From positions 236,514,362 to 236,578,361 of the forward strand of contig OX336398.1 in assembly GCA_946902985.2 (NCBI GenBank): DNA of 64,000 bases. Reading direction: 5' to 3'. Each line of letters begins with the position of its first letter. The first letter of the stretch is position 1. Positions 54,383 through 64,000 of this stretch are shown in pieces. The stretch comes from Meconema thalassinum. Lineage: Eukaryota; Arthropoda; Insecta; Orthoptera; Tettigoniidae. Position numbers and translations under genes: made by a program. The notes beneath the pieces are model-generated. The model saw only the letters and a program-made list of their open reading frames with translations, was not told the origin of the DNA and did no database searches.

Positions 54383-55708
54383 CAGAATGATCAATATTAA
54401 AGAAGGGAACCTTTGTCAGACAAGTGCTGTGACACTAGGAAATACTGATTTGACATGTGTAAAATCTGGGGAAACCATAAAATATCTGGGAATAACTTTT
54501 GAAGATGAAATTGTGTTTGACAAGAGCAAATTGATAAATAGTTTAGAAAAAGACTTGAATTCTCTCGCAGTTTCTTGTTTACTGAAACCAGACCAAAAGT
54601 TAAACATAATTAATCAATACATTTGGCCAAGTTTGATTTATACAATAAGACGTTAAATAAAATTCCATCAAGTCTTCTGGTCGATGTAGATAAACTTTTG
54701 CGATCAACTATCAAAGAAATCATTGGGTTACCACATGACTGTCCCAATGATATGTTGTATGCATCCAAGAATGTTCGGGGGCTGGGTTTAGTTAAGGTTG
54801 AATGGGAAGCATATATACAGCACTTTAATATAGTGCTAAAGTTACTCAGAGTGGAAGATGTTCATTTAGATATTTGTCGAAATCTTGACGAGGAAAAGAA
54901 AGAAATTCTTCAATATTTTAATTTTCCAACTAGTGATTGCACAGAATCAAAATCAGGACGTTGGGTACGAAATGAGCTTCGGAAACGGTCATTTGAAGCA
55001 TGGTGCAAACTTTCTCATAAAGGTAAAGGAGTGGAAGTTTATGAACAACATCCTAAGAACAACTCGTGGACAAATAACAGAAAAGGCTTATCGTGCTCTG
55101 AATGGACGAATGCCATCAAAATGTCCTGCAACATCTCAGCGGTGAGAGCTGTGCCGAGGAGAAGTCAGCACACAACCCTATGCCGACAACCAGGATGTGA
55201 CCAACCAGAGACGCTAGGACATGTCCTGGGCCAATGTTCTAAAGGAGAACTGTTACGAAATTCCCGCCATCACAGAGTTCGATCATCAATTGCCACTTCC
55301 CTGAGGAAATTGAAATGGGAAGTTTATGAGGAAGTGCACTGCATTTCGGAAAATGGTAGTCACCATAGAGCAGATATCGTTGCCATTGACAGGAAGAACG
55401 GAAGGGGTTTGGTCCTGGACCCCATGGTACGAATGGAAGTGGACATTCCGCAAGCCGTACGAGTCAACGAGGTAAAAGAGGCTATTTACCGACCATGCAT
55501 ACCTCACTTGAGTGAGAGATATAACTTACCTAAAAATGCATGGAAAGTGAATGGCCTTCTATTCGGAGCTCGTGGAACATCTTACAAGTTCGTCGTGGAT
55601 ATCCTCAAGAAGCTTGGCATCATCGAGGATGATCTTGAGAAGATCTGCTTGGGCATATTGAGAGCTTCAATCAACATGCTACATAACCATTTATATGGTA
55701 TATTGTAA
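54383..55708 (+). pseudogene. R2-like LINE: thumb region and restriction-like endonuclease
   Basis: After the target duplicate the frame continues MINIKEGNLCQTSAVTLGNT, KYLGITFEDEIVFDKSKLIN and NIINQYIWPSLIYTI. A frameshift near 54650 moves it to the frame that ends at 55708: LNKIPSSLLVDVDKLLRSTI, KEIIGLPHDCPNDMLYASKN. The endonuclease region has a Cys/His knuckle, CRQPGCDQPETLGHVLGQC (from about 55180), then RHHRVRSSIA and the RADIVAID...GLVLDPMVRME core (PD-(D/E)XK-type) at about 55365-55440. The stop is followed by a short 3' region with a (TA)n run at 55807-55817 and no tail of the RTE type. This is the second half of the element beginning at 48871. Confidence 0.87.
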
Positions 55709-55834
55709 TGAATTATGTACTGTAGAACCAACAATGTACCTACACTGTGTATTATTCTGGAACTTTATGGTCTCCCGGAATGCCGGGCGGATGTCCTTGT
55801 GGAAATATATATATATTAAACAGATTGCCTCAGA

Positions 55835-55955
55835 TGTAGGGTGTGGTAGCTATGTAGAGATGAAACGATTAGCTCAGGACAGGGAGGCATGGAGTGCTGC
55901 ATCAAACCAGTCAATCGACTGAAGACTCAAACAACAACAACAACAACAACGTCGA
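55835..55955 (+). pseudogene. RTE-like LINE 3' end with (CAA)n tail
   Basis: The frame ends EMKRLAQDREAWSAASNQSI before TGA, followed by GACTCAAACAACAACAACAA. The LAQDR-W motif is the end of an RTE-type protein (compare QLAKDRSTWRQTI in the 50598 element). It is severely 5'-truncated. Confidence 0.6.
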
Positions 55956-56094
55956 CCTAAGGTGGTGATGGAGGAACAAAGACAGACAATGAGCCAACAT
56001 ATGAAGAAGTTCTGGGAAGAAAACTATTGTACCATAGTCTTAGATTCTAAGCTGTCTATAATTGGCCAAATTCATTAATTAAAAAAATATATTC

Positions 56095-56126
56095 ACTTGA
56101 ATTAATTTAATTAATTAATTAATTAA
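56095..56126. repeat. (AATT)n microsatellite
   Basis: TTAATTAATTAATTAATTAA run next to the following LINE fragment; a similar run follows that fragment at about 57663-57685. Confidence 0.85.
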
Positions 56127-57667
56127 TGACCATTAGCAGAGAGAGGAAAATTTCAAACATATATTTGGAGGGAGCAAAACTAGAATCCGTTTCTCACTTC
56201 CAGTATCTTGGAAGTATGGTCTCCAAGGATAACACCCTCAAACGAGAAATTCTAAACAGGACACAGAAAGAATCACATTTCTATAACCAAGTTCGGCACT
56301 TACTTTGGGACAAAAATATACCCTTGGCAGCAAAGGTAACTTTGTTCCAATCCTTACTTAAGGTATGGAAACATGTACATTGCTAAGTAAGGATTACATT
56401 AGAATTCAAGCCACAGAAATGAGATTTATTGGGACTATGAACCAAAGTACCACAAGAGACAAGATCAGAAATGAGGTACACAGAGCAACAGCTGGCATCA
56501 GGGTCCCTGTTACCAACTTTCTGGGGAAACGGAGACTTCAGTGGTGTTATACCCGTAGGGTATGACACCCTCATCCCCTACTAATTACACCCCCTAAAAA
56601 CACATACTTATACATAACTTCAGACATAATTCTACAATCTACGACCACATCTACAAATCTGAATACTTCCATGCAACTCAGGTGGCCTCATGCCTGAACC
56701 TCAACGACCCCAGGAGGGCTACGACACACAAAGAATGCGCATTTCTGCAAACACGACAAACCGCCTCTATAAAACCTCGGAGAGGTCATGCCTTCAGGTC
56801 ATTCCCAGACAGACGTTGTGTTGTAGTGTGGAACCTCTGCTGGAAGCCGTCACGACTGCAGCCTTCCTGGTAAGTGTAGCGAGCAACTTCACATACACAT
56901 ACACTTACACTTTCATCCCCTATTATTTGTACTGGAATTGTATTAGCACATTGGCTGTTCTGCAATCTGGATAGAAGTAAACTCATTAAAACAGCACTAT
57001 CTCTAGATAATTGGTCCTTACATTTATTTGACTAGCTGATAAGATCCTACCCTTTTAGATTCCCTCTAGGTAGAATCCCATAGCCTTATTGTTTAATTGT
57101 TTCGTGGCGCCAGCGGGCAACCACTTGCTGCGACGTCACTGTACTTGAGTCAGCAGGCTCTCTCTCAGCCAGCCAGCTTGCGCTAGCATTGAGCCGAGTA
57201 GCAACCGCCTCGTTTAAAGTCTTATTTGCTAAACCTCCCCCAACATCACTTTTACACCCCCCGAGCGCTCCTGGCAATCTGAACCATCGGGAAGCTCGTA
57301 CACAGAGCTACGTCTTTGCCTTTAGACCGCTCACTCACTCTACCCGCTCCACTCACATTTTAACTTCCCCCAAATCATCTCCATTGTAGGGCACCCCCAC
57401 AAAGAAACCCTATAGTGGTATGGCCATGTAATGAGGAAGGATAGCTCTAGAACAGCTAAGAAGTACTTCAACGTGGATGTCAGAGGGAAGAGACCAAGAG
57501 GAAGACCAAGGAGACAATGGATAGAGACAGTTCGATCAGAGGTGGAGAAGAATGGTTTTAACTGGGACGATGTCCAAGAACAAATGATGTACCAAGATTG
57601 GGCAAGATGGAGAGCGCTTGTTTGCCACACCTGGGAAACTGGAGATGAAAATGATGATGATGATTAA
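56126..57667 (+). pseudogene. RTE-type LINE C-terminal region, split by an insertion
   Basis: The left piece reads KLESVSHFQYLGSMVSKDNT, QVRHLLWDKNIPLAAKVTLF, then in a shifted frame YIRIQATEMRFIGTMNQSTT, RDKIRNEV and GKRRLQW (to 56544). The right piece resumes at 57413 with WYGHVMRKDSSRTAKKYFNV, RGKRPRGRPRRQWIETVRSE and QMMYQDWARWRALVCHTWE, and ends in (GAT)n (57645-57666). The order is the standard RTE C-terminus; the family differs from the other three in the window. Confidence 0.8.
56545..57412. mobile_element. Insertion of about 870 bp in an RTE fragment, class unknown
   Basis: The LINE motif LQW|YGHV is interrupted here. AGTGG(T) is present on both sides (56538-56544 region and 57413-57418), a possible 5-6-bp duplication. 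The insert starts TGTTATACCCGTAGGGTATG, like many insect LTRs, but its right end (AAACCCTAT) lacks the usual CA. A (CATACA)-like run is near 56890. A solo LTR is possible; a non-LTR explanation is not excluded. Confidence 0.45.
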
Positions 57668-57689
57668 TTAATCAATTAATTAGTCAATC

Positions 57690-58595
57690 AATGTTTGAGC
57701 CACAAGGAGCATTTTATTGGAGGAAAATAAATGTGGCACTTGCCCCCTGAAGAGCCTTGGCCTAGCAAGCAACCGCTGTTGGCCTACAGATTGTGGAGGT
57801 GACGCATGATCAGCAAGTGGGGTCCCCTCAGCCATTAAACTTGGCTTTCTAGACCAGGGGTTCTTTAACTTTTCCTGTCGCGCCCCGCCCTACCCCCTTT
57901 CCTCTCTTTCCATTCTTCGCACTTCTCGTGGGCTAACTCGCACGCACAAGATCTACGGTATATGCTTCTGTCTAATTACTGCAACTACCAGTTACAATAA
58001 TAATAATAATAACACACACAATTTACTGTTCTTAGATCACATCAAAGTTCAACAACTTTTTGTAGACGCGGAAGAAAAATGGACTTTGTTTAAATTCGAA
58101 TCTTGTTCTTTAATAGGACTGAATATTTCATGGAGTCTCTTTTAACCACTGCTATGAAGCCACTTATCCATGGGTAATGGCGTTACTTGTATCAGTTTAT
58201 TGCAAATCGGGCTCACAACTTCCACTGAACACGCTCTACAATTCACCAGGTCACTCGCTGCCTTTGAACTGACTGCAAAGGTCTGGCTGAATTCGAGTCA
58301 ACACTGGCAGAATGTACTCTTGTAAGGAAGTGGCGCTCACATTCTCATTAGTGTTTAGCAAGAACATATCACTGCGGGTGAAAGGGTACTGAGTGGGAAA
58401 TGTTTTCTCAGAGTTCCTGCTGGCGGGATCTACTGGTCAGTTCTTGTGAAATAAGACAGCAAAAGTACGAGTTTATTAGTCTTGAACGGTCGCGGGAGCC
58501 TCATGGATAGCAATATTTGTTACAGAATAGGAAATATATATATGATTGAGATTAATAACCCACGATTGGTCCGTATTGACGATGATTAATTTGAA
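57690..58595. other. No gene recognised
   Basis: About 900 bp. CCAGGGGTTCTTTAACTTTT at 57854-57873 resembles a hAT-type terminus, but no partner end was found. Confidence 0.4.
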
Positions 58596-58599
58596 AGCA

Positions 58600-60440
58600 A
58601 CAAAACAAATGGATGGAATGAGTCCAGTAGACTGAACAAAGAATTTGAGGAGCTGCTACAGTCTCTTGACCTAGCTAGAAAAGACAAGTGGATAAAAACT
58701 GTTGAAGAGTTGAATTTCACCCATTCTAGGAGAAAAGCTTGGTCTCTTATCTGAAAACTAGACTGCACATACATACTGCCTTCTATTTATGTAGAAGTAA
58801 TAGCAAACCACCTAGTCTCTACTTGTAGATCGACAAGGGATAAAGCTGAGCTTATCCAGGCAAAACGTGATTCACAGCCCCACGCCGTCTCTTCACGATC
58901 GTTCACCATACCACAGTTCGAGGAAGGATTAAAATCACTCCGAAATGGCAAAGCTGAGCAACTTAAGAATATTGTGGCCCAGCTATGAAACAATGGCTTG
59001 CAGTAGTTTTCAGTCAGCTAAAGCTTCCACCAATTTGGAGGCAAAAATCATTGCTTTGCTAAAACCTGGCAAAGATCCGACGCTTCCGCAAAGTTACCGT
59101 TCCATTTCTCTGCTCTGTGTCACACGCAAGCTGATCCTGAACAGAATAGCTCCAGCAATTGAGTCATTACTTCCAGTTGAACAAGCAGGATTCCGTTCGA
59201 ACCGTAACTGCAGTGATCAACTTCTATCCCTAACCACATTCCTAGAGGTTGGTTTCCGTCTTCTTGGACTTCACAGCTGCGTACGATACAGTCTGGAGAG
59301 ATGGACTCCTACTTAAACTGATTAAAGTTGTTCCTATAAAAAGATTATCACACTAATTGGCAACATGTTAAGTGGTCGTTACTTTCAAGTTTACTCAGAA
59401 CTCAAAAGGAGCAAACTCTACAAACTGAATAATGGCCTGCCACAAAGATCGGTTCTCTCTTCTACTCACTTCAATTTCCTGATACAGTGTACACAAGTTT
59501 ATATATGCGGAAGATATCTGTCTCATATCACAACAAGTCAGCTTGACCAATGCTGAAGTAGTTCTCAACCAGGACCTTAAACTGTTGGATGATTTCTTTC
59601 GAAAATGGAGTCTTCAACCTAACCCTCGGAAAACATTGACATCCGCATTTCACTTGAGTAATATGCAAGCAAACTATCATCCTAAGGTTATGTTCAGAAA
59701 CCAGGAACTACCAATAAACACCACTCCAAAATACTTGGGTGTAACGTTGGACAGGTCTTTAACATACGGCCCTTGAACTAAAAGGCCGCAATAACCTACT
59801 CCTACGTCTGGCTGGAACTTGTTGGGGAGCAGATGCAAACACATTACGGACAACAGCTTTGGCTTTAGTTTACTCAACAGGTGAATACTGGCTTAACAGT
59901 GCCCACACTCAGCTAGTAGACATCCAGCTACTCCAACTCAATGGTTACCGGTGCAACCTCCACACATCAGAAGACAGAAGGCCCTCTTCAAGCTTACGTC
60001 TAGGATGCTGTTGAATGAGGCACTCCCTATACAGTACATGAGGATGTTGGACAACAAAGAACCACACGCCTTAAGTCTCACCAACCTGCCTGGACCAAGT
60101 TAAAAACTAGCTACAGCAACCCCAATGTCAGCTGGTTAACAGAATGAACATCATCTCCACCTCGTGACATAGTGGAAATTAATAATCCCTCCTTAAAACC
60201 TGCAGGATTCAACCTGCCCCGCCACACCTGGTGTAGTTTAAATCGTATAAGATGTGGAGTGGGAAGAACTTCCTCTTTTCTGTGAATGCGGCAGACAATA
60301 AAACACACTGTGCTACCTTGTCTTCCCTGGAGGACCTTCACTCAGCTACTAGACCGGGCCGCTTTTCCGAAAAACGATATACAAGAAGCAAATCGTATAA
60401 CATTTGGGCATCAAGACTTTTTAAGATAATTTGACCCTGC
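58600..60440 (+). pseudogene. Jockey-like LINE, most of the reverse transcriptase and C-terminus, decayed
   Basis: Consecutive pieces in changing frames: LLQSLDLARKDKWIKTVEEL (58640), NHLVSTCRSTRDKAELIQAK, FEEGLKSLRNGKAEQLKNIV, AKIIALLKPGKDPTLPQSYR, VEQAGFRSNRNCSDQLLSLT, LDFTAAYDTVWRDGLLLKLI, KLNNGLPQRSVLSSTHFNFL, then YAEDIC (59504-59518). The normal YADD has become YAED, losing a catalytic Asp. Later come KYLGVTLDRSLTY and, near 60210, FNLPRHTWCSLNRIRCGVGR. At least six frame breaks are present. It is the longest copy of the family whose 3' ends lie at 6150, 40945 and 44362. Confidence 0.82.
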
Positions 60441-60654
60441 TGAATTCGAAAATGCCTGATGCCCACTCAAGAAATGGACCGGATTCCACAATTCAAGATG
60501 GCGTCCAAGATGGTGGCTTTTTTCCCGAAGTTTGGTACTTTGAGTTCGCGAGTAAAATCTATTCAACATTTGCGCCGTTTTTCTTCGTAGCTTTGTAGAG
60601 GAGGCTGAAGCAGTGCAATGGATTGAAAATCTAGATATCCTTCTATAGTCCAGT

Positions 60655-60790
60655 CTGGGGCTTGGTTGGTTCCTCAGTTTAGGGGCTGCGACAACGCGGT
60701 CATGTAGCCCCGTGTACTGTGGATGTGTGTAGAATCTGTCTGATAACCGGTGTTAATTGTGATGGCTGTATTAGTGAGCGTCATCTGTTT
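60655..60790 (-). repeat. SINE family B, 3' part
   Basis: In reverse this matches 548-660: TAATACAGCCATCACAATTA, ACCGGTTATCAGACAGATTC, and TACACGGGGCTACATGACCG. Identity to that copy is high. Confidence 0.7.
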
Positions 60791-60799
60791 CTAATTCAA

Positions 60800-61205
60800 G
60801 TAAGGACTGCAGACATTCGATTATTAAGTCGATCCAACTTTTGCTCCCAAACGCCACCGTCAACGACCTACTACAATGAACGGCAAACAAAGTGGAACAG
60901 TTAAAAAAGTAATATAAATAGTATAAAATTAGCAATGAAAAAAGGTGTAATCACATTTTAACAGCTTTTCACGCATTAGAACACACATATGAAACATCCG
61001 TGAATAGAAATTGATAATACGACATTTCTCAGGGTGATTTATTACCACCAATTACCCCCAATCTTTGATGATCCTATCTTAATGGTTTTTTGGCGGGAAG
61101 CGCACTATATGTGCTTAAGGTTTATGAGTGTTGCCGCTCGCTTATTGTTGTTCTAGGAATAACAACTGGCATTTGTTGACCACCTGTGAACCATTGTCAT
61201 ACATT
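60800..61205. other. No gene recognised
   Basis: About 400 bp of AT-rich sequence flanking the mitochondrial insertion; no further mitochondrial genes were recognised in it. Confidence 0.4.
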
Positions 61206-61452
61206 TTAGTAAGTTATCCAATAATACAAAAAGTAATTTGATAACAAAGGATAAGTTGATTCCTTAGTTAAAAGTTTAATTACATCAGCAAACGGTTGTG
61301 GTAATCCAACAAACCCAACTTTATTAGGCCCCTTTCGAATTTGAATATATCCTAATACCTTACGCTCCAATAAAGTTAAAAATGCCACTCCAAGCAAAAC
61401 TCCTACAATCAAAATCAATGCACTTACTAACCCAGTTATAACTTCCTTTATC
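61206..61452 (-). pseudogene. nad1: Nuclear copy of mitochondrial nad1 (NUMT), 5' part
   Basis: The minus strand encodes the start of NADH dehydrogenase subunit 1: [40 protein letters not shown] and [19 protein letters not shown]. The [17 protein letters not shown] block is the most conserved part of ND1. The copy holds about 80 of some 310 residues. No in-frame stop is seen up to about 61206. High AT content and TTA/ATT codon use match an insect mitochondrion. Its 5' edge touches the (GAT)n tail of the LINE next door. In the mitochondrion the protein is a membrane subunit of complex I; here it cannot function. Confidence 0.9.
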
Positions 61453-64000
61453 AATCATCATCATCATCATCTTGTACAGTTTCCAGCCCCAGGCTGGGTC
61501 TGTTTGGAACATAAGCCTCGCCACTTAGTTCTTTCTTCCCACCACCTCTCCGCTGTCACTCTGGTCCAGTCCTCGCCTCTCTTCTTGACACATTCCTCCA
61601 CTCCTTTCAGCCATCTATCTCTTGGTCTTCCCCTTGGTCGTTTCTTCTGTATCTGCATCTCATGTATCCTCTTGGGAATCTTCTTCTCATCCATTCTCTT
61701 TAAGTGTCCATACCACCTCAGTCTTGATATCTCAATCCTACCTTGCAAGGGCTCCTCTTTCACCATTTCCCTGACCTTTTCATTCCTCACCCTGTCTCTT
61801 CTTGTTACTCCGATCCTACTTCGCAGGAACTTCATTTCACCTGCCTGTATTCTGCTTATGTCTCTTTTCTTCATTGTCCACGTTTCTGAAGCATAGGTCA
61901 GTATCGGGATATAGTAGCTTCTGTATAACACTTCCTTGCTTTTTTGTGGGACATCTTTATTCCACACTAAGCTCCTAATGCTTCTCAGAAATGCTTCTGC
62001 CTGTCTGCCACGTTCCGTAATCTCTCTGTCATTTCTCCCATTTTCCTCCACTATAATTCCCAAGTACTTGAGACTTTCCACCTTCTTCAGCTGTCCACCT
62101 CCTAGTGTTATCCCACTCATTGGTCTGTCCTTTTTCCTGGTCGTGAACAGGATCTCACATTTACTGATGTTGAACTTCCATCCGTACTCTCCCACTGTTT
62201 CTTCCCAAGCCTTCAGTTGCTCCTGAATTTCCTCCTCCTTGTTTCCCCAGACCATGAGATCATCTGCAAACACCATTGCTTTCATCTTATCTTCTCCTAT
62301 CTTTCCTGCTATCCGTGTCATTACCTCGTCCATAACCACAATAAAGAGAAGGGGTGACAGTGCACTACCCTGTTTCAGGCCACTCATTTGTCTGAACCAG
62401 TCTGTTCTTTCCCCTCCAACTTTCACACAACTCACACTTCCACAATACATCTCCTTCACTCTGCCTACTGTCTCTTTTTCCACTCCCATGTTTTCCATTG
62501 CTTTCCAAACCTTCTCCCTACACACACTATCATAGGCCTTTTCGATGTCCAGGAAGGCCATCAGCAGATCCTCTCCAAATTCGTAGTGGTGTTCCTGGAG
62601 CTGTCTCACTGAAAATATGAGATCCACTGTTGATCTCCCAGGTCTGAATCCATACTGCTCCTTTCTCAATTTTCTCTCCACTTTGGCTCGTATTCTACTT
62701 TCTAATATCTTTTCATATATCTTGGCACAGTGAGGTATGAGTGTGACTCCCCTGTAATTTCTGCACTCCTTTCTGCTTCCTTTCTTAAATATTGGGACAA
62801 TTAATCCTTTCTTCCAATCTTCTGGGGTCTTTTTCTCCTTCCATATCACCCTCATCACGCGGTACAGCCACTGTTTCCCAACCTCCCCTGCTGCCTTCAC
62901 CATTTCAACACTCACTTCATCCACACCTGGTGCCCTTCCTCCTTTCATCTTGTCTATAGCCATTTCAAGTTCTCTCCAAGTCAGGTCCTTTTCCATTCCT
63001 GTGTTGTCTTCTCCATCTTCCAATACATTGTCTTCCTCCCTATGACCATTTGGGTTCAGCAAATCCTCAAAGTACTCTTTCCACACTGTCTTGAGTGCCT
63101 CTTTGTTGTGTACCTCATTTCCGCTTTTGTCCATCATTACCACATCCTCTCGCAGACCTCTTCTCTTACTTTTGACCATCCCATAAAGTACTTTCTTATT
63201 TCCTCTGCTGTCTTCCTCCATCATCTCTGTCCACTTTACCATCCACTTCTTCCTCTCCTCTGCGACAATCTTGTTTGCTTCTTTCTTCTTTATCTTATAA
63301 TCTTCCCTTGTCAGATCAGTTCTTTCCTGGAACCACACTCTGAAAGCCTTGTTCTTCCTTCCCACAGCTTCTTTTACTCTCTCATTCCACCATGGTGTCT
63401 CTTTACACCTCTTTCTGTTGCTTGTTCTTCCACATACTGCCACTGCAGCTTCCACCATTGTGTTTTTGAATTGCTTCCATCCCTCTTCCCCTGTTTTAGG
63501 ATTGTCTGTTGGCATCCTTTCCCTTATTATCTTCTGGAATTCTTCCTTGACGTCCTTTTCCTTGAGTTTCCATACTTTGATTCTCCTTTCCTGGTACTCT
63601 GTCCTCTTGCTATCCTTAACAACTCCCAAGTTCATTACAAGAATTCTGTGGTCGCTATCTAAGGCCTCTGATGGTATTACCTTTATATCTCTGACACTTC
63701 TCTTCATTTCCCAGTCGTACAGCATGTAATCTACCAAAGATTTCTTTGTTAAATCACTGCTGTACCACGTTACCTTGTGACTTTCTTTCTTCGGGAACCA
63801 GGAGTTGCCTACCACTAAACCGTTTCTCTTGCAAAAATCCAACAACTTTCTCCCTTCTTCATTCCTGCTACCCCATCCTTCTGCTCCCAATACATTTTCA
63901 TATCCTTGCCTTTCACTTCCTACATGTGCATTCAAATCTCCCATGACAATGATGCTCTGCCCATTCAACTGCTGTTGTAGCTCCTCCTCAAAGTCTTCCT
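61453..64000 (-). mobile_element. RTE-type LINE (16167 family), second near-intact copy, cut by window edge
   Basis: The 3' end is CTGTACAAGATGATGATGAT (61483-61455 in reverse). The body aligns without gaps to 15964-19127 up to the window end. The 5' end and left target duplicate lie outside the window. Confidence 0.92.
61467..64000 (-). CDS. LINE endonuclease-reverse transcriptase, open to window edge
   Basis: The frame is open from beyond 64000 down to the stop at 61467-61469. It enters in the endonuclease at EEELQQQLNGQSIIVMGDLN and continues with SDHRILVMNLG, then the RT motifs YGFRPGRSTVDLIFSVRQLQ, AFLDIEKAYDSVCREKVW, GLKQGSALSPLLFIVVMDEV and VFADDLMVWGNKE. Unlike the 16167 copy it keeps WW at the C-terminus and ends KQTQPGAGNCTR. 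Differences from that copy are scattered substitutions (for example Q to L in GSAxSPLL, and S to I in YLGS). No stop or frameshift is seen over 844 codons, so it is a candidate active element if its 5' part is intact. An internal ATG at 63968 is not the true start. Confidence 0.9.
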   Translation of the reverse strand, partial: EDFEEELQQQLNGQSIIVMGDLNAHVGSERQGYENVLGAEGWGSRNEEGRKLLDFCKRNGLVVGNSWFPKKESHKVTWYSSDLTKKSLVDYMLYDWEMKRSVRDIKVIPSEALDSDHRILVMNLGVVKDSKRTEYQERRIKVWKLKEKDVKEEFQKIIRERMPTDNPKTGEEGWKQFKNTMVEAAVAVCGRTSNRKRCKETPWWNERVKEAVGRKNKAFRVWFQERTDLTREDYKIKKKEANKIVAEERKKWMVKWTEMMEEDSRGNKKVLYGMVKSKRRGLREDVVMMDKSGNEVHNKEALKTVWKEYFEDLLNPNGHREEDNVLEDGEDNTGMEKDLTWRELEMAIDKMKGGRAPGVDEVSVEMVKAAGEVGKQWLYRVMRVIWKEKKTPEDWKKGLIVPIFKKGSRKECRNYRGVTLIPHCAKIYEKILESRIRAKVERKLRKEQYGFRPGRSTVDLIFSVRQLQEHHYEFGEDLLMAFLDIEKAYDSVCREKVWKAMENMGVEKETVGRVKEMYCGSVSCVKVGGERTDWFRQMSGLKQGSALSPLLFIVVMDEVMTRIAGKIGEDKMKAMVFADDLMVWGNKEEEIQEQLKAWEETVGEYGWKFNISKCEILFTTRKKDRPMSGITLGGGQLKKVESLKYLGIIVEENGRNDREITERGRQAEAFLRSIRSLVWNKDVPQKSKEVLYRSYYIPILTYASETWTMKKRDISRIQAGEMKFLRSRIGVTRRDRVRNEKVREMVKEEPLQGRIEISRLRWYGHLKRMDEKKIPKRIHEMQIQKKRPRGRPRDRWLKGVEECVKKRGEDWTRVTAERWWEERTKWRGLCSKQTQPGAGNCTR

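Noticed and set aside
57854..57873. CAGGGGTTCTTTAACTTTT as a hAT terminal repeat
   Set aside because: No inverted partner within the window; single-ended evidence only.
1..64000. CRISPR array, bacterial operon or phage
   Set aside because: Tandem arrays lack the repeat-spacer pattern, and all recognised proteins are eukaryotic transposons or a spliced animal gene.

Overview
The window is nuclear DNA from an animal, almost certainly an insect. It carries two spliced exons of an ABCC4/MRP4-type transporter, an insect-like mitochondrial nad1 insertion, several tRNA-derived SINE families and dense insect-type transposons. The very long intron and the SINE families suggest a large-genome polyneopteran, perhaps an orthopteran; that placement is inference from memory. 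There are no operons, no CRISPR array and no bacterial or viral genes.

The only host gene recognised is the transporter, on the minus strand. One exon is at 28106-28328 and the next at 6900-7056. They join in phase 1 across a 21-kb intron that is largely nested mobile DNA. From low to high coordinate the intron holds SINEs, a 5'-truncated RTE-type LINE, a piggyBac element (11439-14522) with an RTE LINE inside it, and a hAT element (15658-27026). The hAT holds a full-length RTE LINE, a 461-bp element with a hammerhead ribozyme, and a Tigger/pogo element that itself holds an unidentified insert. Removing the dated inserts leaves about 2.4 kb, a normal hAT length.

1-6900 holds SINEs, a 128-bp minisatellite (about 18 copies), LINE fragments and a 138-bp palindromic MITE. 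28.5-48 kb holds a second hAT-type element, SINEs, a Tc1/mariner remnant, Jockey-like and RTE LINE 3' ends, and a truncated second Tigger. 48.8-55.7 kb is an R2-like LINE with a restriction-like endonuclease, split by an RTE LINE flanked by a 13-bp target duplication. 56-64 kb holds further LINE remnants, a nad1 NUMT, and a second near-intact copy of the RTE family at 16 kb, running off the right edge.

The most notable object is the tandem, 303-nt-period element at 19579-20039. Its intact-core hammerhead ribozyme (19862-19932) and 12-bp target duplication make it look like a retrozyme: a small non-autonomous element replicating through self-cleaved RNA. Most other coding matter is decaying transposon sequence; stops, frameshifts and insertion junctions are recorded per entry.
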